A stretch of DNA of 64,000 nt, from the NCBI GenBank assembly GCA_016200005.1, contig JACQFP010000064.1, forward strand, positions 1 through 64,000, in the 5' to 3' direction. The stretch is from Verrucomicrobiota bacterium (lineage in GTDB: Bacteria > Verrucomicrobiota > Verrucomicrobiia > Limisphaerales > PALSA-1396). A program made the position numbers and the translations under genes. Position 1 is the first letter of the stretch. Every line of letters starts with the position of its first letter. The notes under the pieces are model-generated. The model saw only the letters and a list, made by a program, of their open reading frames with translations, was not told the DNA's origin and ran no database searches. Below are positions 51,803 to 60,397 of the stretch, piece after piece.

Positions 51803-52184
51803 GCGGCCATGCGTGGCGCTCCGCTCGCCAAGAATTCAGGTGAACGCGGGCACCTCAAAAAATGAGCGCGTCAAATCCAGTTCAGCGGCTCTCCCTCACC
51901 CTTACCCTCTCCCGCTGGGAGAGGGAACAGCAGGCGAATACTCTTCGACTTGCGGACGATAGTCCGGCCGATTCAAACGCACGACTTTTCAAGCACCGGC
52001 GAAGACGACTCCCTCTCCCAGCGGGAGAGGGCCGGGGTGAGGGAGGACCTTCCGCTTTGGCAGCCGTGCTCAAGAATTGAGATGCCCCCAACGCCATCGC
52101 GTGTTTGACTCCGGAGCAGAAACGATCACCATCACGCCCGGCGCATTGCCAATCAGGCTGCGCCCCGAATTCTGAGGAAAAACC
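51803..52184. other. Intergenic region with CCCTCTCCC element
   Basis: About 380 bases between the symporter and the beta-helix gene. No gene is seen. The double-hairpin repeat fills 51893-52043; the promoter of the next gene would lie in 52044-52184. GAGGAAAA just before 52185 is the ribosome site. Confidence 0.6.
51893..52043. repeat. Double-hairpin CCCTCTCCC element (copy 3, intergenic)
   Basis: CCCTCTCCCGCTGGGAGAGGG near 51905-51926 and CCCTCTCCCAGCGGGAGAGGG near 52010-52030, each flanked outward by CCCTCACCC/GGGTGAGGG. The spacer contains CTTTTCAAGC as in the copy at 14810-14957. Length 151 versus 148 bases, so they look like one element type. Confidence 0.8.
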
Positions 52185-53516
52185 ATGAAACTACGCATCG
52201 CCCTGCTGATCGCCTGCCTGCCGTCATTTTTAACTCCGTTGCGAGTCGGAGGGGGCGAGCCATCCGCGAGCGACCTCGCCGTGGAAGGGATCTTCTCGGC
52301 GAAATCCGCCGGCGCCACAGGCGATGGCGTGACTGATGACACCGCCGCCATCCAGAAAGCGCTCGACGACGCGGGCAAAACCGGTGGACGCACTTGGTTG
52401 CCGCCCGCGCGCTACCTCGTCAAAGGCAGTTTGCGTATTCCGCCCGGCGTCACGCTGCAGGGCGACATGGAATCGCCCGTGTGGACTGAACCGCTGAACG
52501 GCTCGATTATTCTTGCGACCGGCGGACGCGACAACGAGGACGGCCCGGCGCTGTTTGAACTGGGTCATTCCTCTGCCGCGCGCGGCTTGACGGTATTTTA
52601 TCCCGAACAGATCGCGACAAACATTCATCCGTACGCCTGGACATTTCACCTGCAAGGTCACGACAACACCGTGGAGAACGTCACCCTCATCAACAGCTAT
52701 AACGGCATTCGCATCGGCCCGGAAGGCAACGTGCGACATCGCATCCGCAGCGTTTATGGCTGCGTGTTGCGGCGCGGAATTTTTGTGGATTCCTGTTCGG
52801 ACATCGGGCGCATCGAGAACGTCCAGTTCCACTGCCATTGGTGGTCGGCAAAGGAAGTGGGCGGCGACTGGAAACCGGTGCATGAGTTCATGTGGAAGAA
52901 CTGCGAAGCCTTCATCTTCGGCCGCACGGACTGGGAGTACGTGAACAACACGTTCGTCTTTCCCGTGAACATCGGTTACCGGTTCATTCAAACAAAAGCC
53001 GGCGCCGCCAACGGCCAGTTCTCCGGCATTGGCGCGGACGAATCGCAAATTTGCGTCAAGGTCGAGGCGATCCAGCCGATGGGCCTGCTCATCTCAAACG
53101 GCCAGTTCGTCTGCATGCACGGCGACACGCGCGTCCCCGTGGTGGTCGAGAACACTTGTCAAGGTTCGGTGCGCCTCGTGAACTGCGCGTTCTGGGGACC
53201 AAACCGGCAATGCGTCGTGTCGCACAGCAAGAGCTTCGTCTCGCTTTCGGATTGCTACCTGAGCACGACTTTCGGCGGGAAGAACAAATCCCGCCTGCCC
53301 CTGGTTGAGGCTGATGGCGGCAAATTGCAAGTGCGCGGGTGCAGCTTTGGAACAGATGAACCGGCCATCGCGTTGCGCCCGGGACTTCAGCACGCCATCA
53401 TCAGCGAGAATAACGGCGTCAAGGGGGTGGAAATTCTAAATGAAATCGGCGAACAGGCCATCCTCGCCAATAACGAGCAAACGTTTTCAGCTACTAATCG
53501 GCCCGCCGTGAAATGA
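52185..53516 (+). CDS. Secreted right-handed beta-helix protein (pectate lyase superfamily)
   Basis: 443 residues with signal peptide (LRIALLIACLPSFLTPLRVG). The start FSAKSAGATGDGVTDDTAAI, then QKALDDAGKTGGRTWLPPAR and YLVKGSLRIPPGVTLQGDM, is the N-terminal cap and first rungs of the pectate-lyase-superfamily/GH28-like beta-helix (Pfam12708 type). Further rungs (NTVENVTLINSYNGIRIGPE, RGIFVDSCSDIGRIENVQFH) and a long C-terminal set follow. No catalytic triad is assigned, so it could be a lyase, epimerase or hydrolase acting on pectin or another glycan. The neighbouring rhamnosidases and symporter point to rhamnogalacturonan. It is convergent with the radical SAM gene, 55 bases apart. Confidence 0.8.
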   Translation: MKLRIALLIACLPSFLTPLRVGGGEPSASDLAVEGIFSAKSAGATGDGVTDDTAAIQKALDDAGKTGGRTWLPPARYLVKGSLRIPPGVTLQGDMESPVWTEPLNGSIILATGGRDNEDGPALFELGHSSAARGLTVFYPEQIATNIHPYAWTFHLQGHDNTVENVTLINSYNGIRIGPEGNVRHRIRSVYGCVLRRGIFVDSCSDIGRIENVQFHCHWWSAKEVGGDWKPVHEFMWKNCEAFIFGRTDWEYVNNTFVFPVNIGYRFIQTKAGAANGQFSGIGADESQICVKVEAIQPMGLLISNGQFVCMHGDTRVPVVVENTCQGSVRLVNCAFWGPNRQCVVSHSKSFVSLSDCYLSTTFGGKNKSRLPLVEADGGKLQVRGCSFGTDEPAIALRPGLQHAIISENNGVKGVEILNEIGEQAILANNEQTFSATNRPAVK

Positions 53517-53571
53517 CCGCCCGCCGAGGTCCTCCGCCCGCCCCGATCCGCCAAGGCTGCAAGGTGCCTGC

Positions 53572-55044
53572 TTAGAGGCGGCTGGCGATGCGGCGAAAAT
53601 GGTAGCCCAGAACGGCGAGTTCGATGGCATGACGAAACTGCCTTGGCCGACGCAGCAACGTGCTCCAGAAAAACTTCCAGTAAAAGTGGCGACCCCGGTC
53701 CCAAACGCCGAGCAGCCAGAAGGTTTTCACGAACGCGCGAAAATCAGTTCCCGAAAGCCGCAAACGCGGGCCGCGGGACCGGTGCTGTTCCATGAAAGTC
53801 CGGATTCTTTGGTAATAAACTTTCGGCTCGTAAAGTTTCTTCATCAATTCACGGTAACCAGATTGCAGGAACTCCCGGTCCAGCTTGGTTCTGAAATTGA
53901 GCACCGCTTCGGTGTTGTTACCGGTGCTGGCCGTTTCCATGCGACCCTCCTTCACCAATCGTTGATACAGTCTGGTTTGCGGCAACGCCTGCAAGAGACC
54001 CACCATGGCGGTGACCACGCCCGAGTTTTGGATGAACTCGAATTGGCGCTTGAAGATGTCATGCTTGTCGCTGTCGAAGCCGACAATGAATCCGCCCATC
54101 ACTTCCATCCCGGCGCGCTGGAGGGTGTGGATGGTGGCGACGAGATCGCGGCCTTTGTTCTGGAGCTTGTGACATTCCTGGAGGCTTTCGGGCGATGGCG
54201 TTTCGATGCCGACAAAAACTTTTTTGAAGCCCGCCTTGACCATCAACTCGCAAAGTTCTGCATCATCAGCCAGATTGACGGAGGCCTCCGTAAAGAAACC
54301 CAGGCTGGGCCGCGTGCGCGAACGCCAGGCAATCAACTCGCGGAGCAGACTCTTCGTCCGCTTTTTGTCGCCGATGAAATTATCATCCACGATAAAAACC
54401 ATGTCCTGCCACCCATGTCGCCGCAATGATTCAAGCTCCTCGATGAGTTGCGCCGGGGTCTTGGTGCGGGGCACGCGGCCATTCATGATGATGATGTCGC
54501 AGAATTCGCAGTCGTAGGGGCAGCCCCGCGAGAATTGAACCGCCATCGTGACGTACAGCCGCAAATCAATGAGGTCCCAGCGCGGCACGGGCACGCGCGT
54601 GATGTCGGGCCGGCCCGTGGCCTGATAGAGCGGACGCACCGTTCCACCGATCAGGTCCGAAACCAGTTCCGGCATGATTTCCTCAGCTTCGCCCAAAACG
54701 AAATGCTGAATCGCGGGAAACGCTTCGTGGCCGGTCGTGAAGAGCGGACCGCCGGCGATGACCGGTTTTTTAAGCGCCAGACACCGCGCCACGATTTCAT
54801 TTGCTGAATCCCTGTGCACGATCATCGCGCTGATCATCACGTAATCGGCCCGGCGTAAATCGCTGTCCGTGAGCCGCTCCACATTCAAATCCACCAACTT
54901 GAGCTTCCAATCGGCGGGCAGCATCGCGGCGATGGTGAGCAGGCCGAGCGGCGGGAAGGGGGATCGCTTCGAAACAAAACGCAGCACGTGTTTGAAACTC
55001 CAAAACGTGTCCGGGTTTTGCGGATAAACCAAGAGAATCCTCAT
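53572..55044 (-). CDS. B12-binding radical SAM protein with DUF4070-like C-terminus
   Basis: 490 residues from MRILLVYPQNPDTFWSFKHV. Residues 1-130 form a B12-binding-like Rossmann part (FPPLGLLTIAAMLPADWKLK, VMISAMIVHRDSANEIVARC). The radical SAM cluster is CPYDCEFC (C175, C179, C182), followed by VFIVDDNFIGDKKRTKSLL and the C-terminal domain (QFSR..., GLLQALPQTRLYQRLVKEGR, VYYQRIRTFMEQHRSR). This is the layout of HpnP/HpnR-like and other methylases or oxidoreductases of this class; the substrate is not readable. Alternative start at 55089 adds 15 unsupported residues. It is the last gene of the leftward set and probably acts with cobalamin. Confidence 0.8.
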   Translation of the reverse strand: MRILLVYPQNPDTFWSFKHVLRFVSKRSPFPPLGLLTIAAMLPADWKLKLVDLNVERLTDSDLRRADYVMISAMIVHRDSANEIVARCLALKKPVIAGGPLFTTGHEAFPAIQHFVLGEAEEIMPELVSDLIGGTVRPLYQATGRPDITRVPVPRWDLIDLRLYVTMAVQFSRGCPYDCEFCDIIIMNGRVPRTKTPAQLIEELESLRRHGWQDMVFIVDDNFIGDKKRTKSLLRELIAWRSRTRPSLGFFTEASVNLADDAELCELMVKAGFKKVFVGIETPSPESLQECHKLQNKGRDLVATIHTLQRAGMEVMGGFIVGFDSDKHDIFKRQFEFIQNSGVVTAMVGLLQALPQTRLYQRLVKEGRMETASTGNNTEAVLNFRTKLDREFLQSGYRELMKKLYEPKVYYQRIRTFMEQHRSRGPRLRLSGTDFRAFVKTFWLLGVWDRGRHFYWKFFWSTLLRRPRQFRHAIELAVLGYHFRRIASRL

Positions 55045-55326
55045 AACATTTTCAGCGCCGCCAGCAACTGTGCAAAACAAACCTATCACCCGATCGCCGC
55101 GGCCACATCAAGATTTCCTCTCCGTCTTTAGCGCCATATTGAGCAATGGGCGGGTGGAGTTCGGAGGCCGGAGTTTGGCCAGCGACTTCGGCTGGTGAAC
55201 TTTCATCAGCACCACGCCTGAAGGGAGTCTCCCAGGCACCCGGTGAGAGCGACAGCGTCACCAACATTTCGGCCAGAAGGGTCATCTATTCGCGTCATTT
55301 CCCAGGCAAGAGTTTTGGTTTCCAGC

Positions 55327-56343
55327 TCAAACAGGTGTTTGACGGCGTGCATACTCTGCCAGTGCGTGAACATTTTCCCGGGGCGTGTCGCGCGGAATTT
55401 CACAACCTGCGCCGACGATGTAACGCGCCCCTGCCTGGCGATGACATTCCGCAATCGCCTTCGTCACGCCGAGGGCATCGCCGTTGCGCAACACCACCAC
55501 AGGATTGATGTTGCCAAGCAGAACCTGGCTGGCGCCCATTTGCTGCCGTGCTTCGGACAGGGTCGCCAGTGAATCCAAATCCACAATGTCGCAGCCGAGC
55601 CGGCCCATGCCGCCGAGAATGGGACGCGTGTTGCCGCAAATGTGCAATCGCACCAAAGCCCCGAGCGCCTGAATGCCATCCACCAGTTTCTTCTCGTACG
55701 GCCAGACAAAGGTTTCGTAGATTCGCGGACCGACGAGGGACGCAGCGGCGTCGCCGATCCCAATCGCCTCCGCGCCCGCTTCGACCTGGCAGCGGGCAAA
55801 GCGCAATTCCAGATCGATGACGAACTGGAACAGGTCGCGCACGAATGGCGGGTCGTCGAAAAAATCCAGCATGAGATTGTTGATGCCGCGCAGGTCGGCC
55901 GCTTCGGCGCACGGGCCTTCAACCCAGCCTTCGATCAATTTGTCGCCGCGCAACTTTTCTTTGTGGAGCGCAACCGCCTGGACAGCGTTGTGCATTCGCC
56001 CACCGCCGAGCGGGTCGGGCATTTTCAGCCGCGCCAGCCTGGTCTTGTCCGTCAACAACGCTTGTTCTTCGACTATCGCCACCGGCTGGTCGTCGAAATA
56101 CTCCACGACCGCGCCGCAATCCGCCGCTTCGCGCGCCGGGTCGGACATCGTATTGACGTAATCGAAGCCGAAGGTTTCCGCCGTGCGGATCTGCGCTTCG
56201 ACCCGCACGCGATGATCGGTGCAATAATCGCGATACCGCGCGCCAATCTGGTCGCACGCGAACATCATGGTGATGGGCATCAGCGGCAGTCGATCCACTG
56301 GACGACCGTTCAAGTGGGCTAAAATTCGTTCACGACCAGTCAT
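55327..56343 (-). CDS. URO-D family protein 3, MtaA/CmuA-like
   Basis: 338 residues from the ATG at 56343; upstream in-frame starts are unsupported. TGRERILAHLNGRPVDRLPL is the family opening. The zinc motif His-x-Cys is present (VRLHICGNTRPIL), and a second Cys lies near the C-terminus (IVGAGCEIPRDTPREN), matching the three ligands of methylcobamide:CoM methyltransferases. This makes a methyltransferase role likelier than for URO-D proteins 1 and 2. The start is 22 bases after the stop of the homocysteine methyltransferase-like gene, so the two are cotranscribed. The methyl donor is unknown. Confidence 0.8.
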   Translation of the reverse strand: MTGRERILAHLNGRPVDRLPLMPITMMFACDQIGARYRDYCTDHRVRVEAQIRTAETFGFDYVNTMSDPAREAADCGAVVEYFDDQPVAIVEEQALLTDKTRLARLKMPDPLGGGRMHNAVQAVALHKEKLRGDKLIEGWVEGPCAEAADLRGINNLMLDFFDDPPFVRDLFQFVIDLELRFARCQVEAGAEAIGIGDAAASLVGPRIYETFVWPYEKKLVDGIQALGALVRLHICGNTRPILGGMGRLGCDIVDLDSLATLSEARQQMGASQVLLGNINPVVVLRNGDALGVTKAIAECHRQAGARYIVGAGCEIPRDTPRENVHALAEYARRQTPV

Positions 56344-56365
56344 GTTTCGGTTCTCTGCTAAAGCA

Positions 56366-57253
56366 TCAGCGGATGGAGTGCACGGCGAAGAGACGCTGCT
56401 GGATGGCCGCAATGAACTCCGGTCGCGTGCCGCAACAGCCGCCCACAAAGTCCGCACCCAGTTCGATCAGTTCAGGAACGTAGCTGGCGAATATTTCGGG
56501 CGTCACGTCGTAGTGCGCCCGGCCATCGACCAGCCTGGGCAAACCCGCGTTGGGCTTGAGCCAGATCGGGCGGTCGGTGGCCGCCCGCAGCCGCCGGCAA
56601 ATTGCGGCGAACGACGCGATGCCCTGCCCGCAGTTTGCGCCGATCACATCCGCGCCCGCCGCGACCAAGTCCGCGACGGCCTGCTCCGGCGTGTTCCCCA
56701 TCATCGTGCGGTCTTTGTTTTTGCCCGAATCAAACACCAGGCACGCCACAATCGGCAAACCGGTCGTGTGCGCGCCACCCACCGCCAAGCGCGCTTCCGC
56801 CAGGTCCGCCATTGTTTCGATCACGAGCGCGTCCGCGCCGGCGTTGGCCAGTGCCTGCGCCTGTTCCGCAAAGGCGTCGGCCAATTCGTCCGCGCCGATG
56901 TCGCCACTCATCAACAATTTTCCGCTGGGGCCAATCGACGCGAAAACGCGGGCGTGGCCATTGGCCGCTTCCCGCGAGATCTCAACACCGGCTCGATTAA
57001 TCTCCGCAACCCGGTCGGCCAGACCAAACTCCGCCAACCGAATCCGGTTGGCGCCGAAGGTATTGGTCAAAATGATCTGGCTGCCGGCCGCAACATAGGC
57101 GTCGGCAACCTCACGGACGAGGTCTGGATGGGCGAGGTTCCAAGCATCGGGATTTTCGCCGGTGGCCAATCCACGCGCCTGTAGCTCCGTCCCCCAGGCG
57201 CCGTCGGTCACAACCGGCCCTCGGGCAAGAAGATTAGCGATTAGTGAACTCAC
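56366..57253 (-). CDS. Homocysteine S-methyltransferase-like protein
   Basis: 295 residues beginning with a GTG at 57253. The fold of BHMT/MetH N-terminal modules is clear: VVTDGAWGTELQARGLATG, LTNTFGANRIRLAEFGLADR. The zinc ligands are Cys208 (GANCGQG) and Cys273/Cys274 (GGCCGTRPEF). It lacks the other MetH domains, so it is a stand-alone module that would take a methyl group from a donor such as S-methylmethionine, betaine or a methylated corrinoid. Next to the URO-D family protein 3 gene, a corrinoid-linked methyl transfer route is plausible but unproven. The gene lies 63 bases after the DUF2249 stop. Confidence 0.85.
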   Translation of the reverse strand: MSSLIANLLARGPVVTDGAWGTELQARGLATGENPDAWNLAHPDLVREVADAYVAAGSQIILTNTFGANRIRLAEFGLADRVAEINRAGVEISREAANGHARVFASIGPSGKLLMSGDIGADELADAFAEQAQALANAGADALVIETMADLAEARLAVGGAHTTGLPIVACLVFDSGKNKDRTMMGNTPEQAVADLVAAGADVIGANCGQGIASFAAICRRLRAATDRPIWLKPNAGLPRLVDGRAHYDVTPEIFASYVPELIELGADFVGGCCGTRPEFIAAIQQRLFAVHSIR

Positions 57254-57316
57254 TTAAGTGTGGCAAGACCCACGGCCATTTCCAAATCAATCAACCAAAC
57301 AAAAATCTGTCTATCC

Positions 57317-57571
57317 TCAAGCGCCCTTCCGGAATTCCACCCGCCAGGTGCCGTCTTCCATTTGGGTCGTCTGGTGCACAAACCCTTCTCTGCCCAGCTT
57401 GGTGTAAAGCGGCACCGGCTCGAAGGGTACGAGCAGGACCAAAGGTTGTCCAGGCCGCAGCCGCGCGACAACGTTGTCAATCGCATCGCACGGTGTGGCG
57501 CCGCGCGCAAAGAATGGGCGCGTGTCCAGCACGAGCGGGCTGGTTTGCGGGGCCTTCAAGGTTTCGTTCAT
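57317..57571 (-). CDS. DUF2249 protein
   Basis: 84 residues from the ATG at 57571, cytoplasmic. SPLVLDTRPFFARGATPCDA followed by IDNVVARLRPGQPLVLLVPF, EPVPLYTKLGREGFVHQT and GTWRVEFRK are the DUF2249 pattern (TusA-like fold, related to sulfur-transfer proteins). DUF2249 proteins are often next to nitric oxide or denitrification genes; none is seen here. The FNR/CRP-type box 36-49 bases upstream supports redox control. An upstream in-frame start at 57580 is less likely. Confidence 0.75.
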   Translation of the reverse strand: MNETLKAPQTSPLVLDTRPFFARGATPCDAIDNVVARLRPGQPLVLLVPFEPVPLYTKLGREGFVHQTTQMEDGTWRVEFRKGA

Positions 57572-57606
57572 GCCAATCAAATTAAATTTGCCCGCGGCCG
57601 TCTGCT

Positions 57607-57620
57607 TTGATGCAGGTCAA
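57607..57620. promoter_or_regulatory. FNR/CRP-family box upstream of DUF2249
   Basis: TTGATGCAGGTCAA, centred 42.5 bases before the DUF2249 ATG on the minus strand, fits the TTGAT-N4-ATCAA consensus except for one base. It is the exact reverse complement of the box at 26829-26842, before the DUF1638 gene. Confidence 0.55.
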
Positions 57621-57813
57621 GACCGCCGGACAAATCCATGATCATGGACCGAACAAATTTCCAGATGGAGCAGCTTGGGAACGCGGGGCGCGTCCTGCCA
57701 CGCCTGATTTTCGCAAATCATTATCGCCAACGACTTCAACCGCCAGGCCGTTTCGACCGCTTTCGCTTCTGGTCCGGCGTCCAGACGGGTGAAGAACGCG
57801 GCCGATGGAAAAA

Positions 57814-58692
57814 TTACCAGCCGGGTTTTTCCGGGAGACTCGCGTCGAACTCGCTCACGAGTTGCGCCTCGTAATCACCGGCGTATTCGCCGGCGAAAAA
57901 CCTTTCGAGAGCTTCGTCGTATAAACGTTGCCAGGAAGCTTCCTCGCGGCCGGGCACGATAGGATAGAAAAGCGCCTGGTTCGATTTCGCCGCTTTGAAA
58001 TCCCCTGGGGCATCGCCGATCATCAAGATCTTCTCTGACGGATATTTTCCAGCCGCGGCGAATTTGATGTGTTCGGTTTTCGTGCCCAGTTCCTGACCCG
58101 CGATCAGTTGCACCGCGCTGGCGATGTCGTGCTCGGCCCACTCCCGTTCCAAAGCCTCGGTCGGAGTTTGGGAAACCACAATCGTATCGGCCTTCTGCTT
58201 CATCTGGCCAAGGCTCTCGCGAAACCGCGGGAAGGGCGGCACGCCTTTGACAATGTCCCCGATCATGGCGTTGACCGCGTGGGACCAGGTCAAAACCGTT
58301 GCGAGTTCCTGGTTCCCGTTTCTGACCGCCGCGCTCAACGTGGCGTTGCTCAACTTGGTTTCGTGAGCAACCCATTGGTCGAGCGTTTTGGTGGCGGGCA
58401 CGACGACCTTGCGGGCGACGACTTGTGGACGTTCGCGCAGCAGATTCAAAGCGCGCGAGAGGGCGGGGAAGCGATTCGCGCCGCGCGTCTTCGAGTAGAG
58501 ATTGACGAAGTCCCAAACCTCGCGGGCGTATTTGCTCGCCGCTTGCAGGTTGAAATGCTTGATGAACATCGGCGCGAAACATTCCTTGTGTTTGATCTCC
58601 ATCGTGTCAAACACGCAGCCGTCCGAATCAATACCAATGAAAAATTCCTTCGTTGGTTTGAAGTCGCGCAATACTTGGGCCGGGTCGCTCAT
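57814..58692 (-). CDS. HAD-family hydrolase
   Basis: 292 residues from the ATG at 58692; a longer frame to 58758 is possible but unsupported. Motif I is FIGIDSDGCVFDTMEIKH (nucleophile Asp). Motif II is DTIVVSQTPTEAL. Motif III/IV lies around EKILMIGDAPGDFKAAKSNQ. The cap inserted between I and II is helical (ECFAPMFIKHFNLQAASKYA), as in phosphoglycolate-phosphatase-like members. It dephosphorylates a small phosphorylated metabolite, here unknown. It lies between the MFS transporter (88 bases upstream) and the DUF2249 gene. Confidence 0.8.
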   Translation of the reverse strand: MSDPAQVLRDFKPTKEFFIGIDSDGCVFDTMEIKHKECFAPMFIKHFNLQAASKYAREVWDFVNLYSKTRGANRFPALSRALNLLRERPQVVARKVVVPATKTLDQWVAHETKLSNATLSAAVRNGNQELATVLTWSHAVNAMIGDIVKGVPPFPRFRESLGQMKQKADTIVVSQTPTEALEREWAEHDIASAVQLIAGQELGTKTEHIKFAAAGKYPSEKILMIGDAPGDFKAAKSNQALFYPIVPGREEASWQRLYDEALERFFAGEYAGDYEAQLVSEFDASLPEKPGW

Positions 58693-58780
58693 AAACTGAT
58701 GCGGGCAAAGTAGGCGGAGAAAGCCATGCGGAGTCAAACTCGATTTAAGTCCCGGCACTGAACCGCATCAAATTGACCAG

Positions 58781-60052
58781 CTATAATTTCGCCGGCTCCA
58801 GTCTCGGCACCAACCCGTGAATGATCAGCAGCCCCACAAGGTACGCCACGCTACAGGCCGCAAAAACCGGCAGGTAGTTGCCGTCGGTCCATTGCAGTAT
58901 GTGTCCGGTCGCGCTGCTGAAAAGAATGCCTCCCACGGCACCCGCCATGCCGCCAATTCCGACCACCGAGCCCACCGCGCGGCGGGGAAACATGTCCGAC
59001 GCCAGCGTGAACAGATTCGCGGACCAGCCTTGATGCGCCGCTGCCGCCACGCTTACCAGCGCAACCGCGATCCACAAATCCTTCGTCTGCGACGCGAACA
59101 TCACCGGCACAACGCAGAGCGCGCACCACAACATCGCGGTCTTTCGCCCGGCATTGACGCTCCAGCCGCGCTTGATGAGCCGCCCCGAGAGCCAGCCGCC
59201 GCCAATGCTCCCCACATCCGCGACCAGGTAGATCACGACCAGCGGCAAACTGACCTGCGCCAGGCTGATGCCGTAGTTCTTGTCGAGAAACTTTGCCGTC
59301 CAATAAAGATAGAACCACCACACGGGATCGGTGAGAAACTTACCGATGGCGAACGCCCACGTTTGCCGATGCGGCAGCAACCGTGGCCAGGGAATTTTCT
59401 CCAGACTTTCAGACGGGTCGCTGCGGATGTGGGCCAGTTCCGCCGCCGACAACCGCGGGTGTTTTTCCGGCCGGCGATAAAGCGGCAGCCAAAGGGCCAG
59501 CCAGAGAAAACCAACGGCGCCGACCATCACGAAGGCCCATTGCCAGCCCCAGTTCAATGCAATGAACGGCACTGTCAATGGCGCGATGATGGCGCCAAAG
59601 TTGGTGCCCGAGTTGAAAATGCCAGTGGCCAGCGCCCGCTCGCGTTTCGGAAACCACTCGGCCACCGTTTTGATGGCGGCTGGAAAATTGCCAGCCTCAC
59701 CGAGACCGAGCGAAAACCGCGCGATCGCAAAACCGGCTACCGAATGCGCCAATCCGTGAGCCATCGCCGCCACACTCCAAATCGCAAGCGCGACCGCATA
59801 GCCGAGCCGCGTCCCGAACCGGTCGATCAACGCTCCGGCCACGAGCAATCCCAGTGCGTAAGCCAATTGAAAAGCCACGACGATGTTGCCGTAGTCCACC
59901 TCGCTCCAGCCAATCTCCTTTTGCAACAGCGGCGCCAGAATGCCCAGAATCTGACGGTCCATGTAGTTGATCGTCGTCGCAAACAAGAGCAGCGCGCAGA
60001 TGATCCAACGATAATAGCCTATTCGCGGTGATGCGATTTCGCCTTCAGTCAT
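58781..60052 (-). CDS. MFS transporter (hexuronate/anion:cation symporter type)
   Basis: 423 residues from the ATG at 60052 (a GTG at 60088 would add 12). Twelve hydrophobic segments; the opening IICALLLFATTINYMDRQIL and the first loop GALIDRFGTRLGYAVALAIW, then ARFSLGLGEAGNFPAAIKTV, and FPKRERALATGIFNSGTNFG match the anion:cation symporter branch (ExuT/GudP-like). Likely cargo: galacturonate, glucarate or other sugar acids produced from pectin, by analogy. It is the first gene of a leftward set, with a HAD hydrolase behind it. Inner membrane. Confidence 0.85.
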   Translation of the reverse strand: MTEGEIASPRIGYYRWIICALLLFATTINYMDRQILGILAPLLQKEIGWSEVDYGNIVVAFQLAYALGLLVAGALIDRFGTRLGYAVALAIWSVAAMAHGLAHSVAGFAIARFSLGLGEAGNFPAAIKTVAEWFPKRERALATGIFNSGTNFGAIIAPLTVPFIALNWGWQWAFVMVGAVGFLWLALWLPLYRRPEKHPRLSAAELAHIRSDPSESLEKIPWPRLLPHRQTWAFAIGKFLTDPVWWFYLYWTAKFLDKNYGISLAQVSLPLVVIYLVADVGSIGGGWLSGRLIKRGWSVNAGRKTAMLWCALCVVPVMFASQTKDLWIAVALVSVAAAAHQGWSANLFTLASDMFPRRAVGSVVGIGGMAGAVGGILFSSATGHILQWTDGNYLPVFAACSVAYLVGLLIIHGLVPRLEPAKL

Positions 60053-60397
60053 GGGAGACTTTTTGGTGGATGGCGAATGATCTTGCACGGTTTAGATCGG
60101 TTTCAAGTTCCAGCAGATTGAGCTCTTGTCCGGAGTAATGGTTTCGGTCAAGGATTGCCGCTCATCCAATCGCACGCAAACGATTTTGTGACAGGCTGCG
60201 GGTTTTTCCTACCCGTCGTTGACTTCTCGCGTCGCTAGGTGTTCACTGCTTTTCGCCCCGGCGGGGTTAATGAGCGGCCTCCAACAAGCATTGTTGTCAC
60301 TCATTGCGAATGTGACTCAGCAGATGCAGATCTGTTCTCGGCCGTGCTCAATATCAGCCCAGCTTCGGGGTACCAATGCAGCAAACTGGAGCGCGTT
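60053..60397. other. Divergent intergenic region
   Basis: About 345 bases between the leftward MFS gene and the broken rightward slipin gene. No coding region or clear regulatory repeat was found; it should carry both promoters. Confidence 0.5.

Noticed and set aside
40588-53516. A mobile element carrying the glycosidase cluster
   Set aside because: No transposase, integrase, tRNA-flanked attachment site or direct repeats were found; the dispersed repeats are too short and too varied to define ends.
57581-57813. Possible small gene between HAD hydrolase and DUF2249
   Set aside because: Frames on both strands give low-complexity or basic sequence without a family match; only the FNR-type box is supported.
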